NCBI GenBank assembly: GCA_041396705.1
Contig: JAWKYB010000002.1
Coordinates: forward strand, 310,001 to 374,000
Source: Alphaproteobacteria bacterium
GTDB taxonomy: Bacteria; Pseudomonadota; Alphaproteobacteria; CALKHQ01
DNA: 64,000 bases
Reading direction: 5' to 3'
In this document: piece by piece, positions 10,010-18,400 of the stretch
Layout: every line of letters starts with the position of its first letter
Position numbering within the stretch: position 1 is the first letter of the stretch
Translations under genes and position numbers: made by a program
The notes under the pieces: model-generated
Databases searched by the model: none
What the model was told of the DNA's origin: nothing
What the model saw: only the letters and a program-made list of their open reading frames with translations

Positions 10010-11612
10010 GATCTGCCGCCTGTTGCATTGCCAGTTGGAGAGCGTGCTCCGAGGCCGCGATCCGCGCCTCGGGCTCGGCGATGTCTGCGCTCCATCCGTC
10101 GATCTCGTCGTGGTCGATCTCGCGCAGCAAACGGCCGTCGCCGAGGATCAGGATGCGGTCGCTGACCGCCAGCAGTTCGGGCAGCTCCGACGAAATGAAG
10201 ATGATGCCCTTGCCTTCGTCGGCCATCAGCCGGATCAACTCGACGATCTCGACCTTGCTGCCGATGTCGACGCCTGCCGTCGGCTCGTCGAGCACCAGGA
10301 TGTCCGGCGTGGCGGCCAGCCACTTGGCCAACACGACCTTCTGCTGATTGCCGCCGGAAAGATTGCCGACGCGCGTGTCCTGTGACTTCGCCTTGACCCT
10401 GAGCTTGCCCATCAGGTCGTCGACCAGCGAACGCCCCCGGCGATCATCGACGAAGCCCGTCCGCGTGATGTGGTCGAGAACGGTCAGGCGGACATTCGCG
10501 CCGATGTCGTGCTGCAGGATCAGCCCCTGGCGGACGCGATCCTCGGGGATCAGGGCGATGCCCTGGGCAATCGCCCGGCGCGGGGTGTCGACCGCGATCT
10601 CCCGGCCCCGCAGCCTCACCCGCCCGGCACGGATGGGATCGATGCCGCACAGCGCGCGCGCGAGCTCACTGCGCCCGCTGCCGAGCAGCCCGCCGATGCC
10701 GAGGATCTCGCCGGCGTGCAGCGCGAAGCCGACGCCGTTCGGCTTGACCGCTCCGCTGAGGCCCTCGACCTCCAGCAGCGGCACACCGCCGCGGTCGACG
10801 GCATGATCGCGCCTGGCGAACGCGCCGACGCGACGGCCGACGATGTGCTGGACCATCTGATCCATGGTCAGGTCGGCGATCCTGGCGGTGATTACATGGC
10901 GGCCGTCGCGCAGCACAGTGGTGCGGTCCGCGATCGCGAACACCTCTTCCATCCGGTGCGAGACATAGATCACGCATACGCCTTCGCTGCGGATCCGGCG
11001 CAGGAACGCGAACAGCACCCTTGTCTCCGCGGCGCTCAGCGCCGAGGTCGGCTCGTCGAGCACCAGCACGCGCGCCTCCTGGGAAAGCGCCTTGGCGATC
11101 TCGGTCAACTGGCGCTGACCGGTACTCAGCCGGCCGAGCTCCGTGCCCGGGTCGATGTCGACGCCGAGCTGGTCGAACAGCGCGCGGGTGCGCCGCTGCG
11201 CGTCGACATCGTCGATCAGGCCAAGACCGGTCAGCTTCTCCCGCGCCAGAAACACGTTCTGCGCCACGGTCAGCGACGGGATCAGGCTCATCTCCTGGAA
11301 GATCATCGCCACCCCGAGGCGCCGCGCCGCATCCGGCGTGTGTTCCGCCAGCGGGCGCCCGTCGACGGCGATCGTGCCGGCGTCGGGCGCGTACACTCCG
11401 CGCAGGATCTTCAGGATCGTCGACTTGCCGGCGCCGTTCTCGCCCATCAGGGCGTGAATCTCGCCGAAATCGGCTGAGAACGTGACCTCGCGCAGTGCCT
11501 GCACGCCACCGAACGCCTTTGAGATCGACTGCATGTCCACGGCCGGGCCAGCAGGCACGGCGCGCTTTCCTGCGCCGTGCGGCAACCGGTTGTTCGTCTC
11601 GGCCGTTGTCAC
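10002..11612 (-). CDS. Sugar ABC transporter ATPase, two nucleotide-binding domains (RbsA/MglA type)
   Basis: Protein of 536 residues from a GTG start that overlaps the stop of the preceding oxidoreductase gene (GTGA). The first nucleotide-binding domain has Walker A GENGAGKST, signature LSTGQRQ and Walker B VLVLDEPTSAL. The second has the degenerate P-loop GLLGSGRSE usual in this family and a good signature LSGGNQQK with ILVLDEPTAGVD. It powers import of a monosaccharide or related compound through the RbsC-type permease encoded next to it. It is near the end of the operon starting at 22,175, which also encodes a second ATPase/permease pair. Confidence 0.95.
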   Translation of the reverse strand: MTTAETNNRLPHGAGKRAVPAGPAVDMQSISKAFGGVQALREVTFSADFGEIHALMGENGAGKSTILKILRGVYAPDAGTIAVDGRPLAEHTPDAARRLGVAMIFQEMSLIPSLTVAQNVFLAREKLTGLGLIDDVDAQRRTRALFDQLGVDIDPGTELGRLSTGQRQLTEIAKALSQEARVLVLDEPTSALSAAETRVLFAFLRRIRSEGVCVIYVSHRMEEVFAIADRTTVLRDGRHVITARIADLTMDQMVQHIVGRRVGAFARRDHAVDRGGVPLLEVEGLSGAVKPNGVGFALHAGEILGIGGLLGSGRSELARALCGIDPIRAGRVRLRGREIAVDTPRRAIAQGIALIPEDRVRQGLILQHDIGANVRLTVLDHITRTGFVDDRRGRSLVDDLMGKLRVKAKSQDTRVGNLSGGNQQKVVLAKWLAATPDILVLDEPTAGVDIGSKVEIVELIRLMADEGKGIIFISSELPELLAVSDRILILGDGRLLREIDHDEIDGWSADIAEPEARIAASEHALQLAMQQAADHG

Positions 11613-12775
11613 GACACGTCCAGCCAGGCCTGCTGCTCGGCAGAGGCGAGGATTCCATCGGCGATCACGGCGATCCGCCAGCCGTCCTCGAAGTTCGGCG
11701 AGGGCTGATCGCCGTCGACGATCGCCTTCACGAAATCGTGGCACTCGATGATCTTGGTCTCGCCGTAGCCGATGCCCAGCGCCGGGATCGGCCACAGGGC
11801 CTCGCCATAGGCATGCGCCGGCCCGGTGAAGATGGTGCGGAAGCCCTTGCGGTCTCCGGGGTCGTCGGCGAAGCAGACCTGAAGCTCGTCGCGCCGCTCA
11901 TAATCGAACAGGATCGACCCCTTCGTGCCGTGCACCTCGAACGCCAGGAAGTTGTTGCGGCCATAGGCGTTGCGCGTGGCCTCGATGCTGCCGGTGGCCC
12001 CGTTGGCGAAGCGGACCAGCGTCAGGATCTCGTCATCGACGTCGACCTCCCCTCGGGGTACGTCGCCGCCGCCCTTCTCGGCCGCGCCGAGCTTGTCGAG
12101 GCCCCCGGCCTGGACGGGGCGGGTCGGCACATAGGTCTTGGCGATGGCATTTACCGCGACGATCTCGCCGACCAAGAAGCGCGCCATGTCGATGACGTGG
12201 GTGCCTATGTCGCCGTTGGCGCCGGAACCGGCGATCGACCTCTGGAAACGCCAGGACAGCGGTGCATCCGGATCGGCAGACCAGTCCTGAAGGTAGGTAC
12301 CCCGGAAACTGAGCACGTCACCGATCTCGCCATCGGCGATCATCCGGGCCGCCGTCGTCACCGCCGGCGTGCGGCGATAGTTGAAGGCGACCATGTGGGT
12401 GACCCCGGCCTTCTTGACCGCGTCGAACATGCGGCGGCTCTCGGCGGCGTTCCGCGCCAGCGGCTTCTCGCACAGGATGTGCTTGCCGGCCCTCGCCGCC
12501 GCAACCGCGATCTCCTCATGGCTGTCGTTCGGGGTCGCGATGTCGATCGCGTCGATCGTGTCGTCCTCGACGATCTGCCGCCAGTCCCCTGTGTGTCGCT
12601 CGAACCCGAAGCGCGCGGCCGCGTCCTTGGCCAGGTCCTCGGTCACGTCCGCCACGACCTTGCGCACGGGCATCGCCGGGGCGGGCCAGAAGAACATGGG
12701 CATGGCCGCATAGGCGAGCGAGTGCGCCTTGCCCATGAACCCCCCGCCGATCATGCCGATGTTGATGGTCTTCAT
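11609..12775 (-). CDS. Gfo/Idh/MocA-family NAD(P)-dependent oxidoreductase
   Basis: Start taken at MKTINIGMIGGGFMGKAHS because GGAG lies 9 bases before this ATG; a start five codons earlier has no such site. About 388 residues. The N-terminal Rossmann motif GGGFMGKAH and the EKPLA motif with its conserved Lys (HILCEKPLARN) are present, as is the catalytic region GDIGTHVIDMARFLVG. Such enzymes oxidise sugars, inositols or glycosides. Sitting between a binding protein and an ATPase, with an isomerase upstream, it probably acts on the imported sugar. An inositol-, rhizopine- or glucoside-like substrate is plausible but not shown. Confidence 0.93.
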   Translation of the reverse strand: MKTINIGMIGGGFMGKAHSLAYAAMPMFFWPAPAMPVRKVVADVTEDLAKDAAARFGFERHTGDWRQIVEDDTIDAIDIATPNDSHEEIAVAAARAGKHILCEKPLARNAAESRRMFDAVKKAGVTHMVAFNYRRTPAVTTAARMIADGEIGDVLSFRGTYLQDWSADPDAPLSWRFQRSIAGSGANGDIGTHVIDMARFLVGEIVAVNAIAKTYVPTRPVQAGGLDKLGAAEKGGGDVPRGEVDVDDEILTLVRFANGATGSIEATRNAYGRNNFLAFEVHGTKGSILFDYERRDELQVCFADDPGDRKGFRTIFTGPAHAYGEALWPIPALGIGYGETKIIECHDFVKAIVDGDQPSPNFEDGWRIAVIADGILASAEQQAWLDVS

Positions 12776-12870
12776 TGTCGTCGTCTCCATGTCCGGGTGG
12801 GTCGAGGCGGCGGCACTGGGCCGCCGGCCCCTTCCTCACCCCAGTTCGTTCGGCCCTTCGCTTCCGCCCA

Positions 12871-14007
12871 CTATTCCATCAAGCCCTGGACGGTATCCGG
12901 CGCCGGCGCGTGGTAGACGGTCTGCCACGCATCGAGCAGGTTCTCGCGGCTGACCGGCAGAGCCGGCAGCGCCACGTAGTCGGGCGCCGGCTTGCCGAGC
13001 AGCGCATAGGCGGCGAGGTTGGCCTCGGTGACGCCCTGGTCGTATGGCCGCTGCGCGCCGAGCCCGTAGACAAAGCTGTCCTGCGCGATGCTGATAGCGA
13101 CGTTCTCGCCCAGGTCGATCGTGGTGATGACCAAGTCGTCCCGGCCGGCCGCCCGCGCGGCGGCGATCACGCCCTCGGCCGGCACGTCCCAGACCGCCCA
13201 AACGCCGTCCAGGTTCGGGTTTGCGGTCAGCATGGCCGACGCCACCCGCTCGGCCTCGCCGGCGAAGTCCGGTCCGCCGATGCCCTGCTCCACAGCCAGC
13301 TCGATGCCGGGGTAGTCCTCGGCAATGGTCGCCGTGAACGCGTCGTAGCGTTGGCGGGTCACGAAGAAGTCGGCAGCGTGATAGACGACGCCGATGCTGC
13401 CGGAGCCGTCCAACGCCTCGGCCATCAAGTGGGCGGATGCAACGCCGTTGCCGTAATTGTCGGCGGATACGACGGAGACATAGTCGTCGCCCACCTTCAG
13501 GCCGGCGGGCACGTTGTCCATGAACACGAGGTGGACGCCGGCATCGGCGGCGCGCTTGTATGCGTCGGCAGTCGCCACCGGATCGACCGGAATCGACACG
13601 ATGATGTCCGGCTCCTGCGCCAGCACGGTCTCGATGTCGGACACCTGCTTGTCGGGCTTGAAGCCGGCATCGGTGACCGCCACGATCTCGATCCCCAGCT
13701 CGCCGAAGCGTGCGGTCAGGCCGTCGATCTGCGCCTGCGACCAGTCGTTGCCCCCATAGTGGAACACCAGGGCTGCCGTGGCGCCCATGCTCTGAACCTG
13801 CGCGACCTCCTCACCGCTGAGCACGACGTCGGCCGCCGAAACCGGCTGTTCGCCACCCGGACCGGTGCTGAGCACCGTCTGTTGGAGCGCGTCCAGCGCT
13901 GCACGCGGATCCGCCTGTGCCGAGGCGACCTGCGCGCTGGTAGACAGACCGACAAGACATGCAGCCGATATGGATGCGCTGACCCATCCAGCTCCAATAT
14001 TCAGCAT
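12871..14007 (-). CDS. Periplasmic sugar-binding protein 1 (Peripla_BP_4 type)
   Basis: Protein of 378 residues with a signal peptide ending near residue 30 (VASA-Q). The body is of the RbsB/LacI-like binding fold: FHYGGNDWSQAQIDGLTARF, EPDIIVSIPVDPVATADAYK, LVFMDNVPAGLK and RPYDQGVTEANLAAYALLGK. The signature PYDQGVxEA recurs in two other receptors and in a leaderless paralogue of this cluster. A GGAGG-like site precedes the ATG. It is the first of three receptors encoded with two transporter cores and likely delivers a sugar to the ATPase/permease pair directly downstream. Confidence 0.92.
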   Translation of the reverse strand: MLNIGAGWVSASISAACLVGLSTSAQVASAQADPRAALDALQQTVLSTGPGGEQPVSAADVVLSGEEVAQVQSMGATAALVFHYGGNDWSQAQIDGLTARFGELGIEIVAVTDAGFKPDKQVSDIETVLAQEPDIIVSIPVDPVATADAYKRAADAGVHLVFMDNVPAGLKVGDDYVSVVSADNYGNGVASAHLMAEALDGSGSIGVVYHAADFFVTRQRYDAFTATIAEDYPGIELAVEQGIGGPDFAGEAERVASAMLTANPNLDGVWAVWDVPAEGVIAAARAAGRDDLVITTIDLGENVAISIAQDSFVYGLGAQRPYDQGVTEANLAAYALLGKPAPDYVALPALPVSRENLLDAWQTVYHAPAPDTVQGLME

Positions 14008-14076
14008 TGCTCTTCCTCCTTTTGCTACTTATTCGGGTAGTTTGCCGCGCACGATGGCCCTGTGCCGCCGTGCGTC

Positions 14077-14925
14077 TTAGCCGACGGTTTCCATGCCGTG
14101 TTGGCGCATTGCCGCTTCGAGGAAGCGACGGCTGGCCAGCGCCGCGGCCTTCGGATCGGGATGGGAGTCGAGCTCGACCGTAACCCAGCCCGAATAACCC
14201 AGATCGGCCAGCGTCCCGACGATTCCGGTCATGTCGAGTTCGCCCTCGCCCAGCGGCAAGAAGGCGAACGGATCGCGCCGGAGATCCTTGAGGTGCACGT
14301 AACTGATCCGGTCGAAGTACTTTCGGATCATCGCGGCCGGATCACCGCCGCCGGCGGCGAGATGGGCGGTGTCGGGACAGAAGTTGATCCGAGACATCGA
14401 GAACACCTCGTCGATCTCGTCGGGAGCCTCCGCGATCGTGGTCAGGTGCGGATGGAAATGGGCGGTCAATCCGTGGCGCTCCGCGATGTGGCAGACCCGA
14501 TCAAGCGCGCGGGCGAGCCTCTCGTGGTCGCCGTCATGCAGACCGTTCGACCGCTTCGCGCCACCGCCCACGACCAGGTGCTCCGCGCCCGCGGCCGCGG
14601 CCACTTGCGCCGCACGCTCAACCCGCCACAGTTCGTCTTCCAGGATGTCCGGGTAGATGTAGTTGCCGCCGGAATAGACGCCGATCAGCGAGACGCCGGC
14701 CTTGTCGAGCAACGACCGGAAACCGGCAATGTCGTCCGCGAAGTCGACCAGGCTGCCGTCGAACAGCTCGACGCCCTGGAAGCCTGCCTCGCCGATATCG
14801 GCGAGCGCGTTCCCCATGTCGGCGAAGGTCCGGTAGAACAGGTCCTTGATCGAGGTGACCCCGACGCCGTCGCCGCCGAGCGCACCCCAGCAGTTGGTCT
14901 CATAGCCCAGCTTCCAGCCACTCAT
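14077..14925 (-). CDS. Sugar phosphate isomerase/epimerase-like TIM-barrel protein
   Basis: Protein of 282 residues, MSGWKLGYETNCWGALGGDG, of the AP_endonuc_2/xylose-isomerase-like fold. Metal-ligand candidates fit the family: a Glu in GFQGVELFDGSL, a His in HFHPHLTTI, an Asp-x-x-His in NFCPDTAHLAAGG, a His in SYVHLKDL, and a late Glu in GWVTVELDS. Relatives include inosose dehydratase IolE and several sugar epimerases. It is encoded with the Gfo/Idh/MocA oxidoreductase, a pairing common in inositol and unusual-sugar catabolism. I infer that the two act in sequence on the imported compound. Cytosolic. Confidence 0.9.
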   Translation of the reverse strand: MSGWKLGYETNCWGALGGDGVGVTSIKDLFYRTFADMGNALADIGEAGFQGVELFDGSLVDFADDIAGFRSLLDKAGVSLIGVYSGGNYIYPDILEDELWRVERAAQVAAAAGAEHLVVGGGAKRSNGLHDGDHERLARALDRVCHIAERHGLTAHFHPHLTTIAEAPDEIDEVFSMSRINFCPDTAHLAAGGGDPAAMIRKYFDRISYVHLKDLRRDPFAFLPLGEGELDMTGIVGTLADLGYSGWVTVELDSHPDPKAAALASRRFLEAAMRQHGMETVG

Positions 14926-14954
14926 GTGAAATCTCTCCTCTTGCGCGGACCCGA

Positions 14955-16115
14955 TCAGCCCGCGAGCTCATAGACCCGCTTGTTGAAGGCGGCGACCGGC
15001 CCGATGAAGTCCTGATAGGGCTCGTCCCACGGGTCCTTGATGCCCCAGCCCCGCGCCGTGTTCTCGACGTAGGAGCACCAGTGCCAGCCGACGAACCACG
15101 GCGCCTTCAGCAACTCGGTGATCGATTCCACATAGTTGCTGCCGCGCTCGGCCTGGGATCCGAGTCCGGTCGAGCGGTTGGGATTGAGCTTGGTCGCACA
15201 CCAGTTGCCGAGGTCGGCGTTGAGCACCGGCTTGCCGCAGATCTCCTGCCATCCGGCGAAGGCATCGCGCATGGCGACGTGGTCTTCGATGTTCGGGCCG
15301 GAGAAATACTGAATGGACAGAACATCGACAAAGGGCTTCATCGCCTCCAACACCGGGGTCGGGATGCCCTTGTTGCCGTTGTAGCGGTCGCCGAGGATCA
15401 AGTGGTTCCGGTCGTAGCGCCGGATATGCTTGACCATCGTCTCGTAGTACTTGCTGGCGACGTCGTAGAGCTTGGTGTCGTACGCCTTACCCGAAAGCCC
15501 CTCAAATCCCGGGAAGAAGCGGCCGCTGGCATGCGGAAGCCAGGACGGGATGTCGACCAGGAAGTATCCGATCAGGTTCCTGGAGTCCGCATTGTCGAAG
15601 CAGACGTTGCGCGCCAGGTATTCGCAGTAGACGTCGAAGTCGGGGTCGAACACGTCGGGGAAAGCCGGCTGGCCCTTCCAGTCCTCGATCTCGGCTACCC
15701 GGATCTGCAGGATGTAGGGCATGTCGGCGAGCGCGAAGTCGGGCGCCGGCCACGGCGTACTGGAGTGGCCCAGATCGATGACATCGGTGTGCCAGTCGAG
15801 TGCCACGCCCCAGTCACCGCTGATGTACTCCTGGGTCCAGCCGATAGTATTGAAGCCCCAGTCCTTCAGGTCCCGGACAAGGCCGTCGCGGATCCAGCGC
15901 TCGCGTGACCCGTACTTGCGTTTCCATATCTCCAAGTTGTGCGGGTACTTCAAATTGGACTCGTCGGCATGATTGAGACCGATCGAAATGAAGCCGTTGC
16001 CGGCCGGGTCGACCAGCCACCAGCGTTCGCTGGTCTGCTCGAGGCGGACGAAGTCTGTGGCGTCGAACGTGCGCTCCGGCGTGCCGCCGAATGCATCTAG
16101 ATTGGGTGCGTTCAT
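14955..16115 (-). CDS. Putative glycoside hydrolase (agarase/GH42-like TIM barrel)
   Basis: Protein of 386 residues starting MNAPNLDAFGGTPERTFDAT. The opening RWWLVDPAGNGFISIGLNHA is the kind of motif seen at the start of agarase-like and beta-galactosidase-like barrels (GH50/GH42 group). It is followed by RDLKDWGFNTIGWTQEYISG and VDVLSIQYFSG and the late HWCSYVENTARGWGIKD. No signal peptide is present, so it would act in the cytosol on imported oligosaccharide or glycoside. I cannot assign the catalytic glutamates with confidence. It lies between the second binding-protein gene and the isomerase gene, with short gaps. The exact family and substrate are uncertain. Confidence 0.72.
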   Translation of the reverse strand: MNAPNLDAFGGTPERTFDATDFVRLEQTSERWWLVDPAGNGFISIGLNHADESNLKYPHNLEIWKRKYGSRERWIRDGLVRDLKDWGFNTIGWTQEYISGDWGVALDWHTDVIDLGHSSTPWPAPDFALADMPYILQIRVAEIEDWKGQPAFPDVFDPDFDVYCEYLARNVCFDNADSRNLIGYFLVDIPSWLPHASGRFFPGFEGLSGKAYDTKLYDVASKYYETMVKHIRRYDRNHLILGDRYNGNKGIPTPVLEAMKPFVDVLSIQYFSGPNIEDHVAMRDAFAGWQEICGKPVLNADLGNWCATKLNPNRSTGLGSQAERGSNYVESITELLKAPWFVGWHWCSYVENTARGWGIKDPWDEPYQDFIGPVAAFNKRVYELAG

Positions 16116-16200
16116 CGGGTCATGTTCCGTGCATGCGGGTTCGTTGGATGGACCACAGTGGCCCCGGCGCCCATAAGCCCGCGCCGGGGCCGGTTGCCGG

Positions 16201-17349
16201 TCAACAGCCGCCGGATGCCTTGCAGGTCTCGACCAATGCGTCGGGCGGCGGCGCGTGGAAGACCGCCTCGTAGGACTCGAGCAGGTTGCTCGGCACCACC
16301 GGCACCGCCTGCAGCACGATCCACGGCGGCGGCTGATTTCCCAACAGCACCTGCAATGCCGCCTCGGCCTCAGCGACGCCCTGGTCGTATGGCAGCTGCG
16401 CCGCGATACCCTTGATGTAGCCGCAGCGCGCCATCTCGATCGCCGCCTCGACGCCGACATCGATCGTCGTGACCGGAATATCGAGCGCCTGAGCCCGGAG
16501 CGCGGAGACGACTTGCATCGCCGGTGCGTCCCAGACCACGAACATGCCGTTCACGTCCGGGTTGGCGGTCAGGAAGTTGGCGGCGACGTCGCCCGCCTTG
16601 GTCGTGTCGATGAAGTCGACCTGGCGCAACTCGACATCCGGCCGGTTGTCCTCGAACCAGGCATGAACCTGTCGCGTGCGCTCGTTGGTGGTGAAGAAGT
16701 CGACGCCGAAATCGACGATGCCGACCACGCCTCCGTCCGGGATGTGCGACGCCAGCATCTCAGCGGCAACCTGTCCGTTGCCACGGTTGTCCGGCGAGAT
16801 CACGGCCTGGTAGTCGCGCGGGTACTCGAGACCCGCCGGAACCTGGTGCATCAGGATCAGCTTGATGCCGGCGTCGGCGATCGTCTTGTACGCCTGCGCC
16901 GTCGCCGTGTTGTCGACCGGGATGCTGATGATCGCGTCCGGCTGCAGTTGAATCATATCGCCGATCTGCGCCACCTGGCGGTCGACCTGAAAGCCGGGAT
17001 CGGTGACACCGACCAACTCGGCGCCGTACTTCTCCAGCGTATCGCTGATGCCGGCGACCACCAGCTGCGACCAGTCGATGTCCATGGTTTGCATCACCAC
17101 GCCGACCCTGAAACCGGCGGCGCGGGCGGCTTCGCCCTGCTCTTCGGTCAGTTGGACGGATGCGATGGTCGATGGCTCCTCGCCGAACGGGCCGGCGCCG
17201 ACGATCCCCGCCGGAACCAGCGCGGCCGGATCGAGTCCGTTGGCAATCGCGCAGCCCCCGGCATCCTGAGCCTGGGCCGCGGCCGCTCCGATGACGATCG
17301 TCGAGGCCGTAGCGGCCAACAGCGCGCGCCAGTTCTTCGGTTGGGTCAT
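16201..17349 (-). CDS. Periplasmic sugar-binding protein 2 (Peripla_BP_4 type)
   Basis: Protein of 382 residues with a signal peptide (MTQPKNWRALLAATASTIVI, cleavage near AQA-Q28). Core motifs are VGVVMQTMDIDWSQLVVAGI, QPDAIISIPVDNTATAQAYK, NERTRQVHAWFEDNRPDVEL and LPYDQGVAEAEAALQVLLGN. It ends with two cysteines (ETCKASGGC), a feature also seen in receptor 3 (CDSNPICGK), which suggests a conserved disulphide near the C-terminus. It follows the second permease gene by 64 bp and is probably its receptor. Receptors 2 and 3 and the leaderless paralogue resemble each other more than receptor 1. Confidence 0.92.
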   Translation of the reverse strand: MTQPKNWRALLAATASTIVIGAAAAQAQDAGGCAIANGLDPAALVPAGIVGAGPFGEEPSTIASVQLTEEQGEAARAAGFRVGVVMQTMDIDWSQLVVAGISDTLEKYGAELVGVTDPGFQVDRQVAQIGDMIQLQPDAIISIPVDNTATAQAYKTIADAGIKLILMHQVPAGLEYPRDYQAVISPDNRGNGQVAAEMLASHIPDGGVVGIVDFGVDFFTTNERTRQVHAWFEDNRPDVELRQVDFIDTTKAGDVAANFLTANPDVNGMFVVWDAPAMQVVSALRAQALDIPVTTIDVGVEAAIEMARCGYIKGIAAQLPYDQGVAEAEAALQVLLGNQPPPWIVLQAVPVVPSNLLESYEAVFHAPPPDALVETCKASGGC

Positions 17350-17413
17350 TCTCTCCTCCCCCTCTTGCTTGGTGATCCGGCCCGCCTCGGCACGCCATCA
17401 CACCGGTTGCGGA

Positions 17414-18400
17414 TCAGCGGCCGCTGAGCGCCACCGCGATCCAGATGATCAGGCCCTTGACCGCGAGCTGGACCGATGCGTCGACCCCGAGCAGGACCAG
17501 ACCGTTGTTCAGAATTCCGATGATCAGGCTGCCGACGATGGCGCCGATGATCGTGCCGCGGCCACCCGACAATGCGGCCCCGCCCAGGATCACGGCGGTG
17601 ATCACGTCGAGTTCCAGCCCGGCCCCGACATCCGGCCGCGCGGCGTGCGAGCGTGCGCTCAGCACCAGCGCAGCCAGGCCGGCCAGCGCACCGGCCAACA
17701 CCAGGCTCAGGGTCTTGATCCGTGCGGTCGCGATGCCGGAGTAGCGCGCGGCCGTCGCGTTGCCGCCGGTCGCATAGACCTTGCGACCGAAGGTGCTGAA
17801 GTGCAGCAGCACGATGCCGGCAGCTATCACGACCAGCGTCCAGACGATCGGCACCGGCAGGCCGATCAGATGACCCTCGCCGAACAGCAGGAAATAGGGG
17901 TCGTTGGTGATGATGACCGGCCGCGTTCCCGTGGCAAGCAGCGCCAGGCCGCGCGCGATGCTGAGCGAACCGAGCGTCACCAGGAAGGAAGGGATGCGGA
18001 ACAGCGTGGTGATCAGTCCGTTGACCAACCCGATCAGCGCGCCGCAGCCGATCGCCGCGATCGCGCCGACCACCCAGTGGTTGCCGACATACTGCATGGC
18101 CATGGCGGCGATTACACCGCAGAGCGCCATGACGGAGCCGACCGACAGATCGAATTCGCCCGAAACGATGACGAAGGTCATGCCGACGGCAATGATCGAG
18201 ACCAGCGCCGTCTGGCGGCCGATATTCTCGATGTTGCCCATGGTCAGGAACACGGGCGAGGAGACGGCGAAGATCACGATCAGGATCAGGAACGCGACGT
18301 AGAGCATGCCTTCGCCCGACAGCAGCCGACGCTGCACGTCGCTCATCAGCCGCGATACGCCGCCAGCCTCGAGCCCACCGCGGACCAAGGTTTCGGTCAT
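17414..18400 (-). CDS. Sugar ABC transporter permease (RbsC family)
   Basis: Protein of 328 residues with about eight to ten hydrophobic segments, SGEFDLSVGSVMALCG near the start of the conserved region, RIPSFLVTLGSLSIARG in the middle and LGGAALSGGRGTIIGAIVGS toward the end. Unlike its counterpart at 9,037-10,009 it is complete, ending GLIIWIAVALSGR. Its ATG overlaps the ATPase stop by 4 bp, so the ATPase/permease pair is translationally coupled. It forms the membrane channel of the second transporter of this operon. Confidence 0.93.
   Translation of the reverse strand: MTETLVRGGLEAGGVSRLMSDVQRRLLSGEGMLYVAFLILIVIFAVSSPVFLTMGNIENIGRQTALVSIIAVGMTFVIVSGEFDLSVGSVMALCGVIAAMAMQYVGNHWVVGAIAAIGCGALIGLVNGLITTLFRIPSFLVTLGSLSIARGLALLATGTRPVIITNDPYFLLFGEGHLIGLPVPIVWTLVVIAAGIVLLHFSTFGRKVYATGGNATAARYSGIATARIKTLSLVLAGALAGLAALVLSARSHAARPDVGAGLELDVITAVILGGAALSGGRGTIIGAIVGSLIIGILNNGLVLLGVDASVQLAVKGLIIWIAVALSGR

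Noticed and set aside
12775..14040. Long plus-strand open frame (over 400 codons) opposite binding protein 1
   Set aside because: It is antisense to a well-supported binding-protein gene, has Arg/His/Asp-rich composition typical of GC-rich shadow frames and no recognisable domain.
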